Source of the DNA: Nonomuraea helvata
Lineage (GTDB): Bacteria > Actinomycetota > Actinomycetes > Streptosporangiales > Streptosporangiaceae
DNA length: 64,000 nucleotides
NCBI RefSeq assembly: GCF_039535785.1
Contig: NZ_BAAAXV010000009.1
Span: 2,108,001 to 2,172,000, forward strand
Direction of reading: 5' to 3'
Shown: piece after piece, positions 24,054-33,041 of the stretch
Layout: each line of letters begins with the position of its first letter
How positions within the stretch are numbered: position 1 is the stretch's first letter
Made by a program: the position numbers and the translations under genes
Notes under the pieces: generated by a model
Database searches by the model: none
Told to the model about the DNA's origin: nothing
What the model saw: only the letters and a program-made list of their open reading frames with translations

Positions 24054-25620
24054 CGAAGCCCTCGATCCCGGCGGCAGCGAGGATGGCGAGCATGTGCTGT
24101 TCGGCCTTCTGGCGCTCAGCTCGGGCGATGTTGTAGGCGTCGATGAGGGTGCCGAGGTCTTCCTGCTCGGCGGCGGCCTGCTTGATGTACCGCCCGATGT
24201 TGAGGTCGTATCCGTTCGCCGCGATCTCCGTGGCAGGGACGAATCGCGCCGCGAGTCCGCCTTCTCCGTCGGGGTCCACCGGGTTGCCGTCGGCGTCCAA
24301 TTTCGAGTGGTAGGCGGTCACAATGTCGGCGATGTCGGCGTCGGTGAGGATGTTGCGATTCTTGGCCTTGGTGAACCGCTTGGAGGCGTCGATGAACAGG
24401 ACGCCGCCCTGCCGCTCTGGGTCCTTGGTGCCGGGTGCGCGGAACACCAGAATCGCCGTGGGGATGGTGGTGTTGTAGAAGAGGTTGGCAGGCAGGCCGA
24501 TGACCGCTTCGAGCAGGTCATCGTCCAGGACGCGCTGGCGGATGGCTGCCTCTTGGCCACCTCGGAAGAGGACGCCGTGCGGCAAGACGACCCCAGCGCG
24601 CCCCTTCTTCGGGCCCATGCTGGCGATCATGTGCTGCACGAACGCCCAGTCCGCCGTCGACGGCGGGGCGACCCCGCCGAGGGCGCGCGGGTCATTGCTC
24701 CAGGGCTTCCACTTCAGGCTGTAGGGCGGGTTGGCGACGATCACGTCGAACTGCGCGACGGACCCGTCCGGCTTCTTGAACCGCGGGTCCTTCAGGGTGT
24801 CCCCAACCTCCACCTTGAACTGGGTGAGGTTGTGCATGAAGAGGTTCATGCGGGCCACACCCGCAGTGTCCGGTACGGCCTCCTGCCCGTACAACTTGAG
24901 TGTGTAGCCACGCCCGCCGCGGACCTTCAGGAGGTTCGCGGAGGCGATGAGCATGCCGCCCGAGCCGCAGGTCGGGTCGTACACCGACTCGTAGCCCTTG
25001 GGGTCCAGGACCTCGACGATCAGCTCGACGACCTCGCGGGAGGTGAAGAACTGGCCGGCTCGGGTACCGGACCCGTCGGAGAACCGCTTCAGCAGGTACT
25101 CGTACGCCCCACCGAGGACGTCGTGGGACATGTTGCCCTCGTGCATCTTCGGGGTGCGGTCCATCGTCTGCATGACCGCCGCCAGCACCTCCCCCGACAG
25201 CACCTCTTCGGAGGTCCAGGTCATGGACCCGAACAGGCGGGAGAACTTGTCAGGGTTGGCCGTCTCGATGGCCTGCAGGGAGGCACGGACGCGCTGGCCG
25301 AGGCCGGGCTGGGTGATGGTGGCGAGGATGGACGTCCAGGAGGCGCGACGCTGCTGGACGGTACCGGGGTGGATGAACGGGATCTCGAACGACTGGTAGT
25401 CGCGGTACTCGATCTCGTGAGCTTCCTCGGCGGACAGGTCGTCCAAGCCCTCGTTGTCGGCCAGGAACTCCTGGTGCTGGTGCTCCCAGGTATCCGACAG
25501 GTACTTCCAGAACATCAGCGGGAAGATGACGGAGGAGTATTGCGCCTCGGGCATCGCCACGCGCAGCTCGTCGGCGGCATCCCACAAGCGGTTCTCAATC
25601 TCCTGCTGGGTCACTGCCAT
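24046..25620 (-). CDS. hsdM: type I restriction methyltransferase subunit M
   Basis: A 524-residue N6-adenine DNA methyltransferase. It has SVYDPTCGSGGMLIASANLL (SAM motif I) and DVIVANPPYSLKW with the catalytic NPPY. The N-terminal HsdM domain is visible in IENRLWDAADELRVAM and IFPLMFWKYLSDTW. Near the end, LARGE acidic residues (AAAEQEDLGTLIDAYNIARA) form the tail that contacts HsdS. ATG 25620 starts; the gene leads the hsdMSR operon. Confidence 0.95.
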   Translation of the reverse strand: MAVTQQEIENRLWDAADELRVAMPEAQYSSVIFPLMFWKYLSDTWEHQHQEFLADNEGLDDLSAEEAHEIEYRDYQSFEIPFIHPGTVQQRRASWTSILATITQPGLGQRVRASLQAIETANPDKFSRLFGSMTWTSEEVLSGEVLAAVMQTMDRTPKMHEGNMSHDVLGGAYEYLLKRFSDGSGTRAGQFFTSREVVELIVEVLDPKGYESVYDPTCGSGGMLIASANLLKVRGGRGYTLKLYGQEAVPDTAGVARMNLFMHNLTQFKVEVGDTLKDPRFKKPDGSVAQFDVIVANPPYSLKWKPWSNDPRALGGVAPPSTADWAFVQHMIASMGPKKGRAGVVLPHGVLFRGGQEAAIRQRVLDDDLLEAVIGLPANLFYNTTIPTAILVFRAPGTKDPERQGGVLFIDASKRFTKAKNRNILTDADIADIVTAYHSKLDADGNPVDPDGEGGLAARFVPATEIAANGYDLNIGRYIKQAAAEQEDLGTLIDAYNIARAERQKAEQHMLAILAAAGIEGFDE

Positions 25621-26301
25621 CAATTGGGGGTGTCCTTGCTCGTCAAAGGTGGCGACCCGAAGGCCGTAGAGCTCCTGCTGGTACCCAGTTTCGGGGCGTG
25701 CCCGCCATGGACCGGCGGGCGTCGTACTTCCCTGCGCGGGCGCCCACTCACGATAGCCCTCCCTAGGGCTCCGGACTTCGGCAAACAGCCCAACTACTGA
25801 CGCGTCCAGCCGAGGCCGGACACCTCGGCTGGTTGATCTTCTTTCTGCTCCAACAGACTGCCTCGAACACCCCGGCCAGGCACACGCCCTGATGACCGAC
25901 CCGGCCGAAGGCCGCTTTGGTGACGACGGCCGTCCGCGTTCTCACCAAGCGTTCCTCGTAGGGCCCAAGGCGGCCTTGGCGTCGCGTCGGCCACTGCCAC
26001 TCTCGCGATGACGTTCTCGATCGCCTGGTCCTGGCGGTCGAGCTTGACCCGACCTCTGTTCAACCCAGTGGCCTCTACAGCCCCTGGCCGCCAGTGTGTC
26101 CGGTTCATGCGCGAAGTCCTCCAAGCGATCTTCCCATTCGGCGGTGCCTTCTGCTGTTCGGCACTGCCGTCCGGCCGCTGCACCTCGCGGAAGAGAGTGC
26201 CACCCTCGCGTCCGGCATGACGACCTCCATGTGACCGGCGGCGCTTGGTGGCAGGGTTCCAGCGGCGCTCTTTGTCCACCAACGCTCCCTGCGCCGGGGG
26301 A
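25621..26301. other. gene-free stretch upstream of hsdM
   Basis: 681 nt with no gene that I can support. Open frames on both strands have arginine-rich, shadow-like composition. It probably contains the hsdMSR promoter and DNA left by earlier insertions. Confidence 0.5.
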
Positions 26302-27294
26302 TCAGCCGCCGCCTGCTTCCAGTGCCGAGGTCTGAGGAATCAGTTCTTGACTTTCCGGATCGGCTGTCCAGTCCGTGGTGACGCCAGTGGCATCGGTGAA
26401 GCGGACGGAGAGGTGTTCGCGGCCGCTGGCGTGGGTGAAGACCAGCAGCGCATCAACCCCAGCTACCTGGCCTGATCCGTAAGCGAACGCTGCATCCTGG
26501 AACCCTGGGCCGTGCAGTTCTCCGGCCGACATCTGCACGGGACGGACATCGACGCGGCTTGCGCAGATGATGCGAAGGCCGCGTAGGGGAAGTAGGTGCG
26601 GTGGATGGCTTTCGCGCAGGAGGTACACCTCGATCGCCTCGGACCCCGGTTGCGGCAGGCGCGGCCGGCGCACGTCGATGACCAGGTACTGGTCGCCGCC
26701 TTGCGCTGCGGCGAGCGCCGAGCGGAGGTCCAGCCCGTCATAGGTGCTTCTGACGAGGTCGGCCAATGGCCCGAGTTCGGTTCCGTCAGCGGCGAACAGG
26801 ACGAGATCGGGGGTGAGCTCGCTGATGTGCGTTTGGCCGTCGAGCTCGACCATGCCGTGCAAGGCGACCAGCCGGTCATGGGTGACGCCGAGAAAGTCCA
26901 CCTGCGGGTCTCTGAGCCTGGCCAGGGGGCCGTCGTCGGCGATCGGGCTGCCCGGGGTGACGATCTGGATCCCGTAGTGCCTGGCCTTGAGGGTTGCGGC
27001 CTTGCTGAATCCCGATGCCGAGACCAGTACCAGCTGGTCGGTGGGCAGGTCGTCGTGCTTGGCGCGCATCTCCTCTACCCAGGACACGGCGTCCTTTCTG
27101 GACCGGCCGCGGCACTCGATGCCGATCACCGTAGGGTGGCCAGCCATGTGGCCGGCGACTACGACGTCGACTTCGCGCAGCTGACCGGTGACGCGATCGC
27201 GCAGCTGCGCTGATTCGGTGACGGTGGCGTCAGCGGCGAGGTTCTTCTTGATGAAGTAGACGACCGCTTGGAAGTCATTGGACCGTGCGGGCAT
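26302..27294 (-). CDS. putative PD-(D/E)xK nuclease-like protein next to the R–M system
   Basis: A 330-residue protein. Residues 1–110 look like a restriction-endonuclease fold of the Mrr/Holliday-resolvase type: VVYFIKKNLA, REVDVVVAGH (D43), TVIGIECRGR (E60-x-R62), DAVSWVEEMRAKHDDLP, then LVLVSASGFSKAATLKARHY followed by GIQIVTP. The usual second acid-x-Lys reads E-C-R, so activity is uncertain. The C-terminal 200 residues are a beta-rich domain of unknown role. It reads the same way as hsdMSR, 680 nt upstream. A defence function is plausible. Confidence 0.65.
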   Translation of the reverse strand: MPARSNDFQAVVYFIKKNLAADATVTESAQLRDRVTGQLREVDVVVAGHMAGHPTVIGIECRGRSRKDAVSWVEEMRAKHDDLPTDQLVLVSASGFSKAATLKARHYGIQIVTPGSPIADDGPLARLRDPQVDFLGVTHDRLVALHGMVELDGQTHISELTPDLVLFAADGTELGPLADLVRSTYDGLDLRSALAAAQGGDQYLVIDVRRPRLPQPGSEAIEVYLLRESHPPHLLPLRGLRIICASRVDVRPVQMSAGELHGPGFQDAAFAYGSGQVAGVDALLVFTHASGREHLSVRFTDATGVTTDWTADPESQELIPQTSALEAGGG

Positions 27295-27378
27295 GCGGAC
27301 ACGGTAGCGGCGGGGACCGACGGTTTCGGGACGGTGTGGCGTCCGTGGTCCAGGAGAGGGGGAGGCCGGTCGGCCAGA

Positions 27379-27875
27379 TCAGTGTCGGCGTCGAGGCGGG
27401 GCGAGGTACTCGGTGACTTCGGCGATGGCCTCGCGCGCGTACGCGCGTAGCGACTCCCAAAAGTCCCGAAACCCGCTGCGGATGCCTTTCGGCGTGGGCG
27501 TGAACATGCTGGGAATCCGGTCGAAGTAAGCGCCGGCATCAGACCTCAGCTCCTGCCCTCTGGGGCCCAACTCCCGCTTCGGCGTACGCTTGCCGCGCGC
27601 TCCGTGACATCGATCTCGGCTCGGTCTGCCCTTCCGATGGCCAAGGCGTGGAGTTGCGCCTGGTAGACCACCGCGCCTCGCGGGAAGAGCAGTCTCTGCC
27701 CACCCCTCCAAGGGTTCCCGCCTCTCTGAGGGGCGCTCTCATAGACGTTCTCGGTGATACGCACGATCTCGTCCCACCCTGCTGTAGGCAGTTCGGCGCC
27801 TGATTCGCTCATGCGGTGGTGCCCTACGGGTCGGGTGCATTCAGGGAGCGCCCAGGAGGTGGGGGGCTGATCCAT
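27379..27875 (-). pseudogene. hypothetical gene broken by a 2-nt shift
   Basis: Two frames join into one plausible protein. The first, from ATG 27875 (MDQPPTSWALPECTRPVGHH; ATG 27812 also possible), reads well through RITENVYESAPQRGGNPW to AEIDVTER. The second continues GKRTPKRELGPRGQELRSDA, AYFDRIPSMFTPTPKGIRSG and FWESLRAYAREAIAEVTEYL. The switch is at about 27590–27600 in a GCGCGCGG run; removing one GC pair restores a single frame. It may be a real frameshift or a sequencing error. Function unknown. Confidence 0.55.
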
Positions 27876-27957
27876 GTGGTCCTGCTTCCTCTTCATGATG
27901 GAGGAGGGAAGCTAGACACTTTTTTCGTTAACGTCGTATCGGCAGGTCAGACGGCTG

Positions 27958-27971
27958 CTAGGGATCCCTAG
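27958..27971. promoter_or_regulatory. 14-bp palindrome, operator-like
   Basis: Exact palindrome CTAGGGATCCCTAG between the 27987 gene and the broken gene. It has two CTAG tetramers, which are rare at this GC content. It lies about 85 nt upstream of the broken gene's start. Confidence 0.4.
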
Positions 27972-27986
27972 AGCGGTGGATCGATC

Positions 27987-28511
27987 TCAGGGCGTCGGCT
28001 CTCGTAGACCTTCCGTCCCGGTCTCGGCCTGCCGCCGCGCCCTTGACTTGGCGACCCGGGCGCGAATGTTCTCGATGACGGCCTCATTGTGGGTCAGGTT
28101 GACGGGGCCACCTTGAGGGCCGGATACCTCCACCGCCTTCACCGGACGCCAATCGTCGGGGAACATCCGCGAGAGGAGATCCAGCGCGATCCGGCCGTTC
28201 GGCTGGCTCCAGGCGCGTTCTCGCGTACCGTCCGGTCGCTCAGCCTCTCGGACGAGCACACCGCCGACAGCGTCCGCCAACGCGGCGGCGATCAGGACGT
28301 CGGCGGCCTTCGCACGCGCGCGTGTAACTGCCTCGCGAAACGCCCTCAACTCGGTGGGAGCGTCTTCCCCTTCGCCTTCGGCCATCCACCGGTGAACGGT
28401 CGAGCGGCCCACGCCGCACAACTCGGCCGCCATGCCCAGGAAGTGGCCGGCCGCCAGATGCCGGCAGAGCTGATCCTGAAGGTCTGGAGTGAGCTTGGTG
28501 GGGCGCCCCAT
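27987..28511 (-). CDS. phage terminase small-subunit-like protein
   Basis: A 174-residue protein with an N-terminal helix-turn-helix (MAAELCGVGRSTVHRWMAEG) like those of phage small terminase subunits. The helical middle is RAFREAVTRARAKAADVLIA and the C-terminal tail is charged (NIRARVAKSRARRQAE). ATG 28511 shares its A with the previous stop (TGATG). No large terminase is in the window, so it is probably a remnant of a prophage-like module or an element-specific DNA-binding protein. Confidence 0.65.
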   Translation of the reverse strand: MGRPTKLTPDLQDQLCRHLAAGHFLGMAAELCGVGRSTVHRWMAEGEGEDAPTELRAFREAVTRARAKAADVLIAAALADAVGGVLVREAERPDGTRERAWSQPNGRIALDLLSRMFPDDWRPVKAVEVSGPQGGPVNLTHNEAVIENIRARVAKSRARRQAETGTEGLREPTP

Positions 28512-28771
28512 CACGCATCCCCTCTGGGTCGGGCGGCCAGCAGTTCGCGGGCGTGCTCGGCGCCTCGCCTGGCGATGGTGGCGTTGGGTACGCCACGGAG
28601 CGCGCGCGTAGGAATTGCCGACCGGGCGGCGGTGGGGCGCAGGCCGTGACGCATGACCACGCTGATGGCGTCGGCGGCTCGACGGCCGGGGTCGGGCACG
28701 CCCCACTCGGCCAGGAGAACGGCGAGGGCCCGTTCCGCGGCCGTGATGGTGGTGGCCTGGGCACCGGTCAT
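28511..28771 (-). CDS. hypothetical protein of the phage-like mini-operon
   Basis: An 86-residue helical protein (MTGAQATTITAAERALAVLL…) with no recognised domain. It overlaps the excisionase-like gene by ATGA and the terminase-like gene by one base, so the three genes form a tightly coupled unit. Confidence 0.6.
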   Translation of the reverse strand: MTGAQATTITAAERALAVLLAEWGVPDPGRRAADAISVVMRHGLRPTAARSAIPTRALRGVPNATIARRGAEHARELLAARPRGDA

Positions 28772-28974
28772 TCGGCGACCTCCTCCGAGGCGTACGGGAG
28801 GCCGAGCATCGAGGCGAGCTTGGCCGTGGGAATGAGGATTTTCCGCCCGATACGGATGGAGGGCAGATCCCCGCGGCGCACCGCGTCATAGGCGGCATCG
28901 CGGTGGAGCCCGAGGGCAGCGGCTGCTTCGGCCACGCTCATGGTGGGCCGTTCGGGAAGCTGAGTGGTCGTCAC
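28768..28974 (-). CDS. excisionase-family helix-turn-helix protein
   Basis: A 68-residue DNA-binding protein with a MerR-like winged helix: MSVAEAAAALGLHRDAAYDA, then VRRGDLPSIRIGRKILIP. This is the pattern of Xis/AlpA-type 'helix-turn-helix domain' proteins. Start is GTG 28974; ATG 28941 (MSVAEA) is a possible alternative. It is the first gene of the coupled trio. Repeated TGTCATC sites lie in the region upstream and may be its operators. Confidence 0.75.
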   Translation of the reverse strand: MTTTQLPERPTMSVAEAAAALGLHRDAAYDAVRRGDLPSIRIGRKILIPTAKLASMLGLPYASEEVAE

Positions 28975-29095
28975 GGGCCGATACCTACAGGATTAACCGG
29001 CTTAGCGCCTGCCCAGGTCTATAGGGGCCGACGTCCTTCCAGGACGGGAAAGCGGTGACAGAAGAGGTTATGCGCCCTCCGACCTGCGCCAACGG

Positions 29096-29258
29096 TGTCA
29101 TCTGCCGAGATGACAATCGGATGACGCGGACCGAGAGAGCGAGGCTGACCTGGGCGAACGAATGTCATCCGGGCTAGATGACATTCGGCGACCACGGTTT
29201 TGTCATCCCGGGCAGCCCACCGTCACCGCCTTTGTCACTCCTGCCGATGACATTCATC
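29096..29258. repeat. cluster of TGTCATC inverted and direct repeats
   Basis: Two clean inverted repeats, TGTCATCT-GCCG-AGATGACA (29096–29115) and AATGTCATC-N7-GATGACATT (29161–29185), are followed by single copies TTTGTCATCC (about 29199) and GATGACATTCATC (about 29246). At least six half-sites in 160 nt suggest an operator or iteron-like array. It lies between the phage-like trio and the IS21 insertion. The rest of 28975–29265 holds no gene. Confidence 0.7.
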
Positions 29259-29338
29259 AGCCCAGTGTCGACGACGCGTGAATACTGACCCCCAGGCGAC
29301 GGCCGAAATCTGACCCCCCTTGCAGTTCACTCTGGAGG

Positions 29339-30562
29339 GTGATCAAGGTGGAGGACTGGGCGGAGATCCGCCGGTTGCACCGGGCCGAGGGCATGCCGAT
29401 CAAAGCGATCGCGCGGCATCTGGGCATCGCCAGGAACACGGTGCGGCGGGCATTGGCGGCCGAGGAGCCGCCGAAGTATCAACGGCCAAGTAAGAAGTCG
29501 ATCGTGGATGCGGTAGAACCGCAGATCCGCCAGCTGCTGCGGCAGTGGCCGGACATGCCCGCGACGGTGATCGCCGAGCGGATCAGCTGGCAGCGGTCGA
29601 TAACCGTGCTCAAGGACCGCATCCGGCAGATCCGGCCGGAGTACCGGCCCGTCGATCCGGCCTCGCGCACCAGCTACCAGCCGGGCGAGCTGGCTCAATG
29701 CGATCTATGGTTCCCGCCGGCCCGCATCCCGGTCGGGCCCGGCCGCGGGATGAGCCTGCCGGTGCTGGTCCTGGTCTGCGGCTACTCGCGCTGGCTGCTG
29801 GCCCGGATGCTGCCTTCCCGCGCAGCGGGGGATCTGTTCGCTGGGATGTGGGCGCTGCTGTCCCTGCTCGGCGCCACCCCGAAGACTCTCGTGTGGGACA
29901 ACGAGGGCGCCATCGGGGCATGGAAAGGCGGCCGCCCGCAGCTCACCCGCGACGCCGAAGCCTTCCGCGGCACGTTGGGCGCTCGCATCCTGCAGTGCCG
30001 GCCGGCCGATCCGGAAGCCAAAGGGCTGGTGGAGCGGGCCAACGGCTATCTGGAGACCTCATTCCTGCCGGGCCGCGCCTTCACCGGCCCGCACGACTTC
30101 AACACCCAGCTGGAGGGTTGGCTGCAGCGAGCCAACCAGCGCCATCATCGCCGTCTGGACTGCCGTCCGGCGGACCGGATCGGCGCGGATCGGGCGGCGA
30201 TGGTCGCGTTGCCGCCAGTGCCGCCGACCGTGGGCTGGCGCAGCGCGACCCGGCTGGCGCGCGATCACTACGTGCGCGTCGCCTCCAACGACTACTCCGT
30301 TCACCCGTCCGCGATCGGCCGCCTGGTCGAGGTCGTCGCCGACCTGGAGCACGTCACGGTGACCTGCGCCGGCCAGGTGATGGCCCGGCACGAGCGCTGC
30401 TGGGACGCCCACCAGACGCTCACCGACCCCGCTCACGCCCGGGCCGCGGCGGCGCTGCGCTCAGCCAGGCTGCAGGCCGTGGCCACGCCGATCGACACTG
30501 AGGTGGAACAACGCCAGCTCAGCGACTACGACGCTTTGCTCGGCATCGAGACGGTGGCGTGA
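29339..30562 (+). CDS. istA: IS21 transposase
   Basis: A 407-residue transposase. The N-terminal helix-turn-helix is MPIKAIARHLGIARNTVRRA. The DDE catalytic core is intact: D in LAQCDLWFPPA, D in KTLVWDNEGAIG, and E in KGLVERANGYLETSF. The C-terminal domain has ASNDYSVHPSAIGRLVEVVA, the Mu-type beta-barrel typical of IstA. GTG 29339 is the start. The stop overlaps the istB ATG by 4 nt, the standard IS21 arrangement. Confidence 0.95.
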   Translation: MIKVEDWAEIRRLHRAEGMPIKAIARHLGIARNTVRRALAAEEPPKYQRPSKKSIVDAVEPQIRQLLRQWPDMPATVIAERISWQRSITVLKDRIRQIRPEYRPVDPASRTSYQPGELAQCDLWFPPARIPVGPGRGMSLPVLVLVCGYSRWLLARMLPSRAAGDLFAGMWALLSLLGATPKTLVWDNEGAIGAWKGGRPQLTRDAEAFRGTLGARILQCRPADPEAKGLVERANGYLETSFLPGRAFTGPHDFNTQLEGWLQRANQRHHRRLDCRPADRIGADRAAMVALPPVPPTVGWRSATRLARDHYVRVASNDYSVHPSAIGRLVEVVADLEHVTVTCAGQVMARHERCWDAHQTLTDPAHARAAAALRSARLQAVATPIDTEVEQRQLSDYDALLGIETVA

Positions 30563-31384
30563 TGGCCACACGAACCACCAGCACCGCGTCGGCGGCGGCC
30601 GCGAATGGCCGCAACCTTGCCGCCGAGCTGGCCTATCTGACCCGGGTGCTGAAGGCGCCGTCGCTGGCCGCGGCCGTCGAACGGCTGGCCGAACGAGCCC
30701 GCGCCGAGTCCTGGACGCATGAGGAGTTCCTGGCCGCCTGCCTGCAACGCGAGGTGGCCGCCCGCGACTCCCACGGCGGCGAGGCCCGCATCCGCGCCGC
30801 CCGCTTCCCGGCCCGCAAGGCTCTAGAAGATTTCGACTACGACCACCAGCGCTCACTCAAACGCGAGGCCATCGCCCATCTGAGCACGCTGGACTTCGTC
30901 ACCGCCCGGGAGAACGTGGTCTTCCTCGGCCCGCCCGGCACCGGCAAGACGCACCTGTCGATCGGGCTGGGGATCCGCGCATGCCAGGCCGGTCACCGGG
31001 TCGCCTTTGCCACCGCGGCCGAGTGGGTGGCCCGCCTGGCCGACGCGCACACCGTCGGCCGCTTGCAGGACGAGCTGGTCAAGCTGGCCCGCATCCCGGT
31101 CCTGATCGTGGACGAGGTCGGCTACATCCCATTCGAGCCCGAGGCCGCCAACCTGTTCTTCCAGCTGGTCTCGAGCCGCTACGAACGCGCCAGCTTGATC
31201 GTCACGTCCAACAAGCCCTTCGGACGCTGGGGACGAGGTATTCGGCGACGACGTGGTCGCCGCCGCCATGATCGACCGCCTCGTCCACCACGCCGAAGTG
31301 ATCTCACTGAAGGGAGACAGCTACCGGCTGAAGAACCGCGACCTGGGCCGGGTTCCACCAGCCCGATCCGAGCACGAGCAGTAG
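30559..31384 (+). pseudogene. istB: IS21 helper ATPase, frameshifted near the C-terminus
   Basis: IstB is the AAA+ partner of IstA. Walker A is VVFLGPPGTGKTHLSIGL, and Walker B is IPVLIVDEVGYIPFE. The frame is intact to SNKPFGRWG at about 31230. There one extra base, in GGGGACGAGG, shifts it. The correct continuation (EVFGDDVVAAAMIDRLVHHA, then SLKGDSYRLKNRDLG) is in the next frame and ends at 31384. As read, the product instead runs to 31473 with an arginine-rich tail. Loss of sensor residues in this part would probably inactivate the element. Confidence 0.85.
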
Positions 31385-31469
31385 CCAACGACAACATCAG
31401 GGGGTCAAGATTCAACCGTCGTCAGGGGGTCAGAATTCGGCCGTCGTTGACACCCAGGTCAGCACGCCT

Positions 31470-33041
31470 CTAGGAGGCTTCTGTCACCGTGTCACCGAAT
31501 ATCTGGGGATTGACCGCGTATCGGAGGGACTTGCGCCCTCCCGTTGGGGCCGCCTCGATGAACCGGAGATATCCGTACTCCTCCAGGAGGGAGAGCACGC
31601 GGGCGACGTCCTCGGAGGTGCCGAACCGCTTCTGGAACCCGCGCTGGACCTGCCGGACAGTGATCTCGGCGTGTGACGCCTTGCGGATCCAGGCGAGTAC
31701 CGCTCGCGCGGGGTCCAGGAGCGGATTCGCCCGCATGATGCCGAAGGCGGCCATGGCGTGGTCCGTGAAGTACCTGGCGAGTCTGATGGCCTTGCGCATG
31801 GTGTCAGCGCTGATCGGCTTCTGCAGGCCGTCCATGGTGTTCTCGGCCAGGTGCAGCAGGCCCGCCAGCCGGACGGTGTGCCCGCCCAGCTTGCTCGCCC
31901 ATTCGCGCAGCGACTCCAGGTCGCCCGTGCCCCGGCGAAGACGAGGCTCGATCTCCTCCCTGAAGCGGAGGTGAGCCTCCACAGCCTCGGGCAAAAGCTC
32001 GACCGTCACCATCTCGTCTACATCCGCCAGGTCCGCGATCAGATTCGTCATGAGGTCCATGTACGTGCGGAGCACGTCCTCGTCGAGATTCGCCTCGTGG
32101 CGAACGTTTCGATGTCCGACCAGGTCGGGAGGCAGGCAAAACAACACCCGCGCGAGAGCGCCCCTGCCGTGCATCTGCTTGGACCCGGACAAGTCCTCCA
32201 GCATCTGTGGCTGGATGCAGACGCCCACGGTAAGAGCGGGCCGCTCAACGGACTCTGCGCGGGCGCGCCGGTCAACACGGAGTCGGTCGCCGGCATGCCC
32301 CTTCAAGGCGAGTTCGAGGTTGGGTTTTCCACTGCTGTACCGGCCCATGATGTTCTCCAGGAAGGCACCTTCGGACGACAGGACCGCCATGCGCCCGCCC
32401 TGCTCGGCGAGCACTGTCGTGCCTGTCTCGGGAGTGACGTCGTCCACGTACAGCCTGGGCAGGACGGGAATCTCGATCTCCTCGGCCTGCTGCAGGGCGT
32501 CCGCCGCGGCCTCTTCATCCTCCGGCGACTTGCTTCTGCGCCGGGCGGCCTCCGCACGTGCCTTGGCGCGGCGCTGCTCGGCCTCCAGTTCCTTGATCTT
32601 CGGCCGCACTCGATCCTGGAGCCGGGACTCGGCTGCGAAGACCGGCGCCATGACCGCGTTGAAGACCGGAGACTTTCCCATACCAGGAGCCGCCGCAACC
32701 GCGGTGTACAGATTGAGCGGCTCGCGCCACTGACCTCGGACCCGCACCTCGGCACGCCCGCCTGCGCCCGTGGCCAGCGCGGCCAGAACCAGACAGCCAG
32801 GCATGTCCGGCGGGACCTGCATCTCGGCGGCCACCCCGAGCACCATCGCCGCGATGGGCTCGGGGAACACCTCGGTCGGGAACTCCGGCAGCGACGCCAT
32901 GGCGTCTATCGGGATCGGGTCTTCCCACACCCGAGGGTCTTCGCCCGAGGCGACGGCCCGCAGGTGTTGATGCAGATGGGCGATGGAGGCGGGAGCGTCC
33001 AGGTCGTTCAAGATGGCGTCGGCCTCAAGCGGCGCGGTCAT
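31470..33041 (-). CDS. DUF3987 / YfjI-type protein of an integrative element
   Basis: A 523-residue P-loop protein. AVAAAPGMGKSPVFNAVMAP is the Walker A-like loop. A long charged coiled segment follows (EAEQRRAKARAEAARRRSKS), then LYVDDVTPETGTTVLAEQGG, GRYSSGKPNLELALKGHAGD and ALARVLFCLP, as in DUF3987 proteins, and a C-terminal winged helix. These proteins accompany primase–polymerases on actinobacterial integrative elements and probably act in replication. Start ATG 33041 overlaps the primase stop (ATGA); the longer open frame upstream is shadow. Confidence 0.85.
   Translation of the reverse strand: MTAPLEADAILNDLDAPASIAHLHQHLRAVASGEDPRVWEDPIPIDAMASLPEFPTEVFPEPIAAMVLGVAAEMQVPPDMPGCLVLAALATGAGGRAEVRVRGQWREPLNLYTAVAAAPGMGKSPVFNAVMAPVFAAESRLQDRVRPKIKELEAEQRRAKARAEAARRRSKSPEDEEAAADALQQAEEIEIPVLPRLYVDDVTPETGTTVLAEQGGRMAVLSSEGAFLENIMGRYSSGKPNLELALKGHAGDRLRVDRRARAESVERPALTVGVCIQPQMLEDLSGSKQMHGRGALARVLFCLPPDLVGHRNVRHEANLDEDVLRTYMDLMTNLIADLADVDEMVTVELLPEAVEAHLRFREEIEPRLRRGTGDLESLREWASKLGGHTVRLAGLLHLAENTMDGLQKPISADTMRKAIRLARYFTDHAMAAFGIMRANPLLDPARAVLAWIRKASHAEITVRQVQRGFQKRFGTSEDVARVLSLLEEYGYLRFIEAAPTGGRKSLRYAVNPQIFGDTVTEAS

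Larger units (their letters stand above)
29266..31452 (+). mobile_element. IS21-family insertion sequence with 5-bp target duplication
   Basis: A 2187-bp element. The left end TGTCGACGACG and the right end, read inward TGTCAACGACG, match. Both ends carry two copies of a GACGGCCGAA…CTGACCCCC motif, as in the multiple terminal repeats of IS21 elements. The flanks show an exact 5-bp duplication CCCAG at 29261–29265 and 31453–31457. It contains istA and a frameshifted istB. It landed in non-coding DNA between the TGTCATC array and the DUF3987 gene. Confidence 0.93.

Noticed and set aside
25794..26282. 162-residue minus-strand frame upstream of hsdM
   Set aside because: Composition is low in hydrophobic residues and arginine-rich, no ribosome site and no recognisable family; treated as non-coding.
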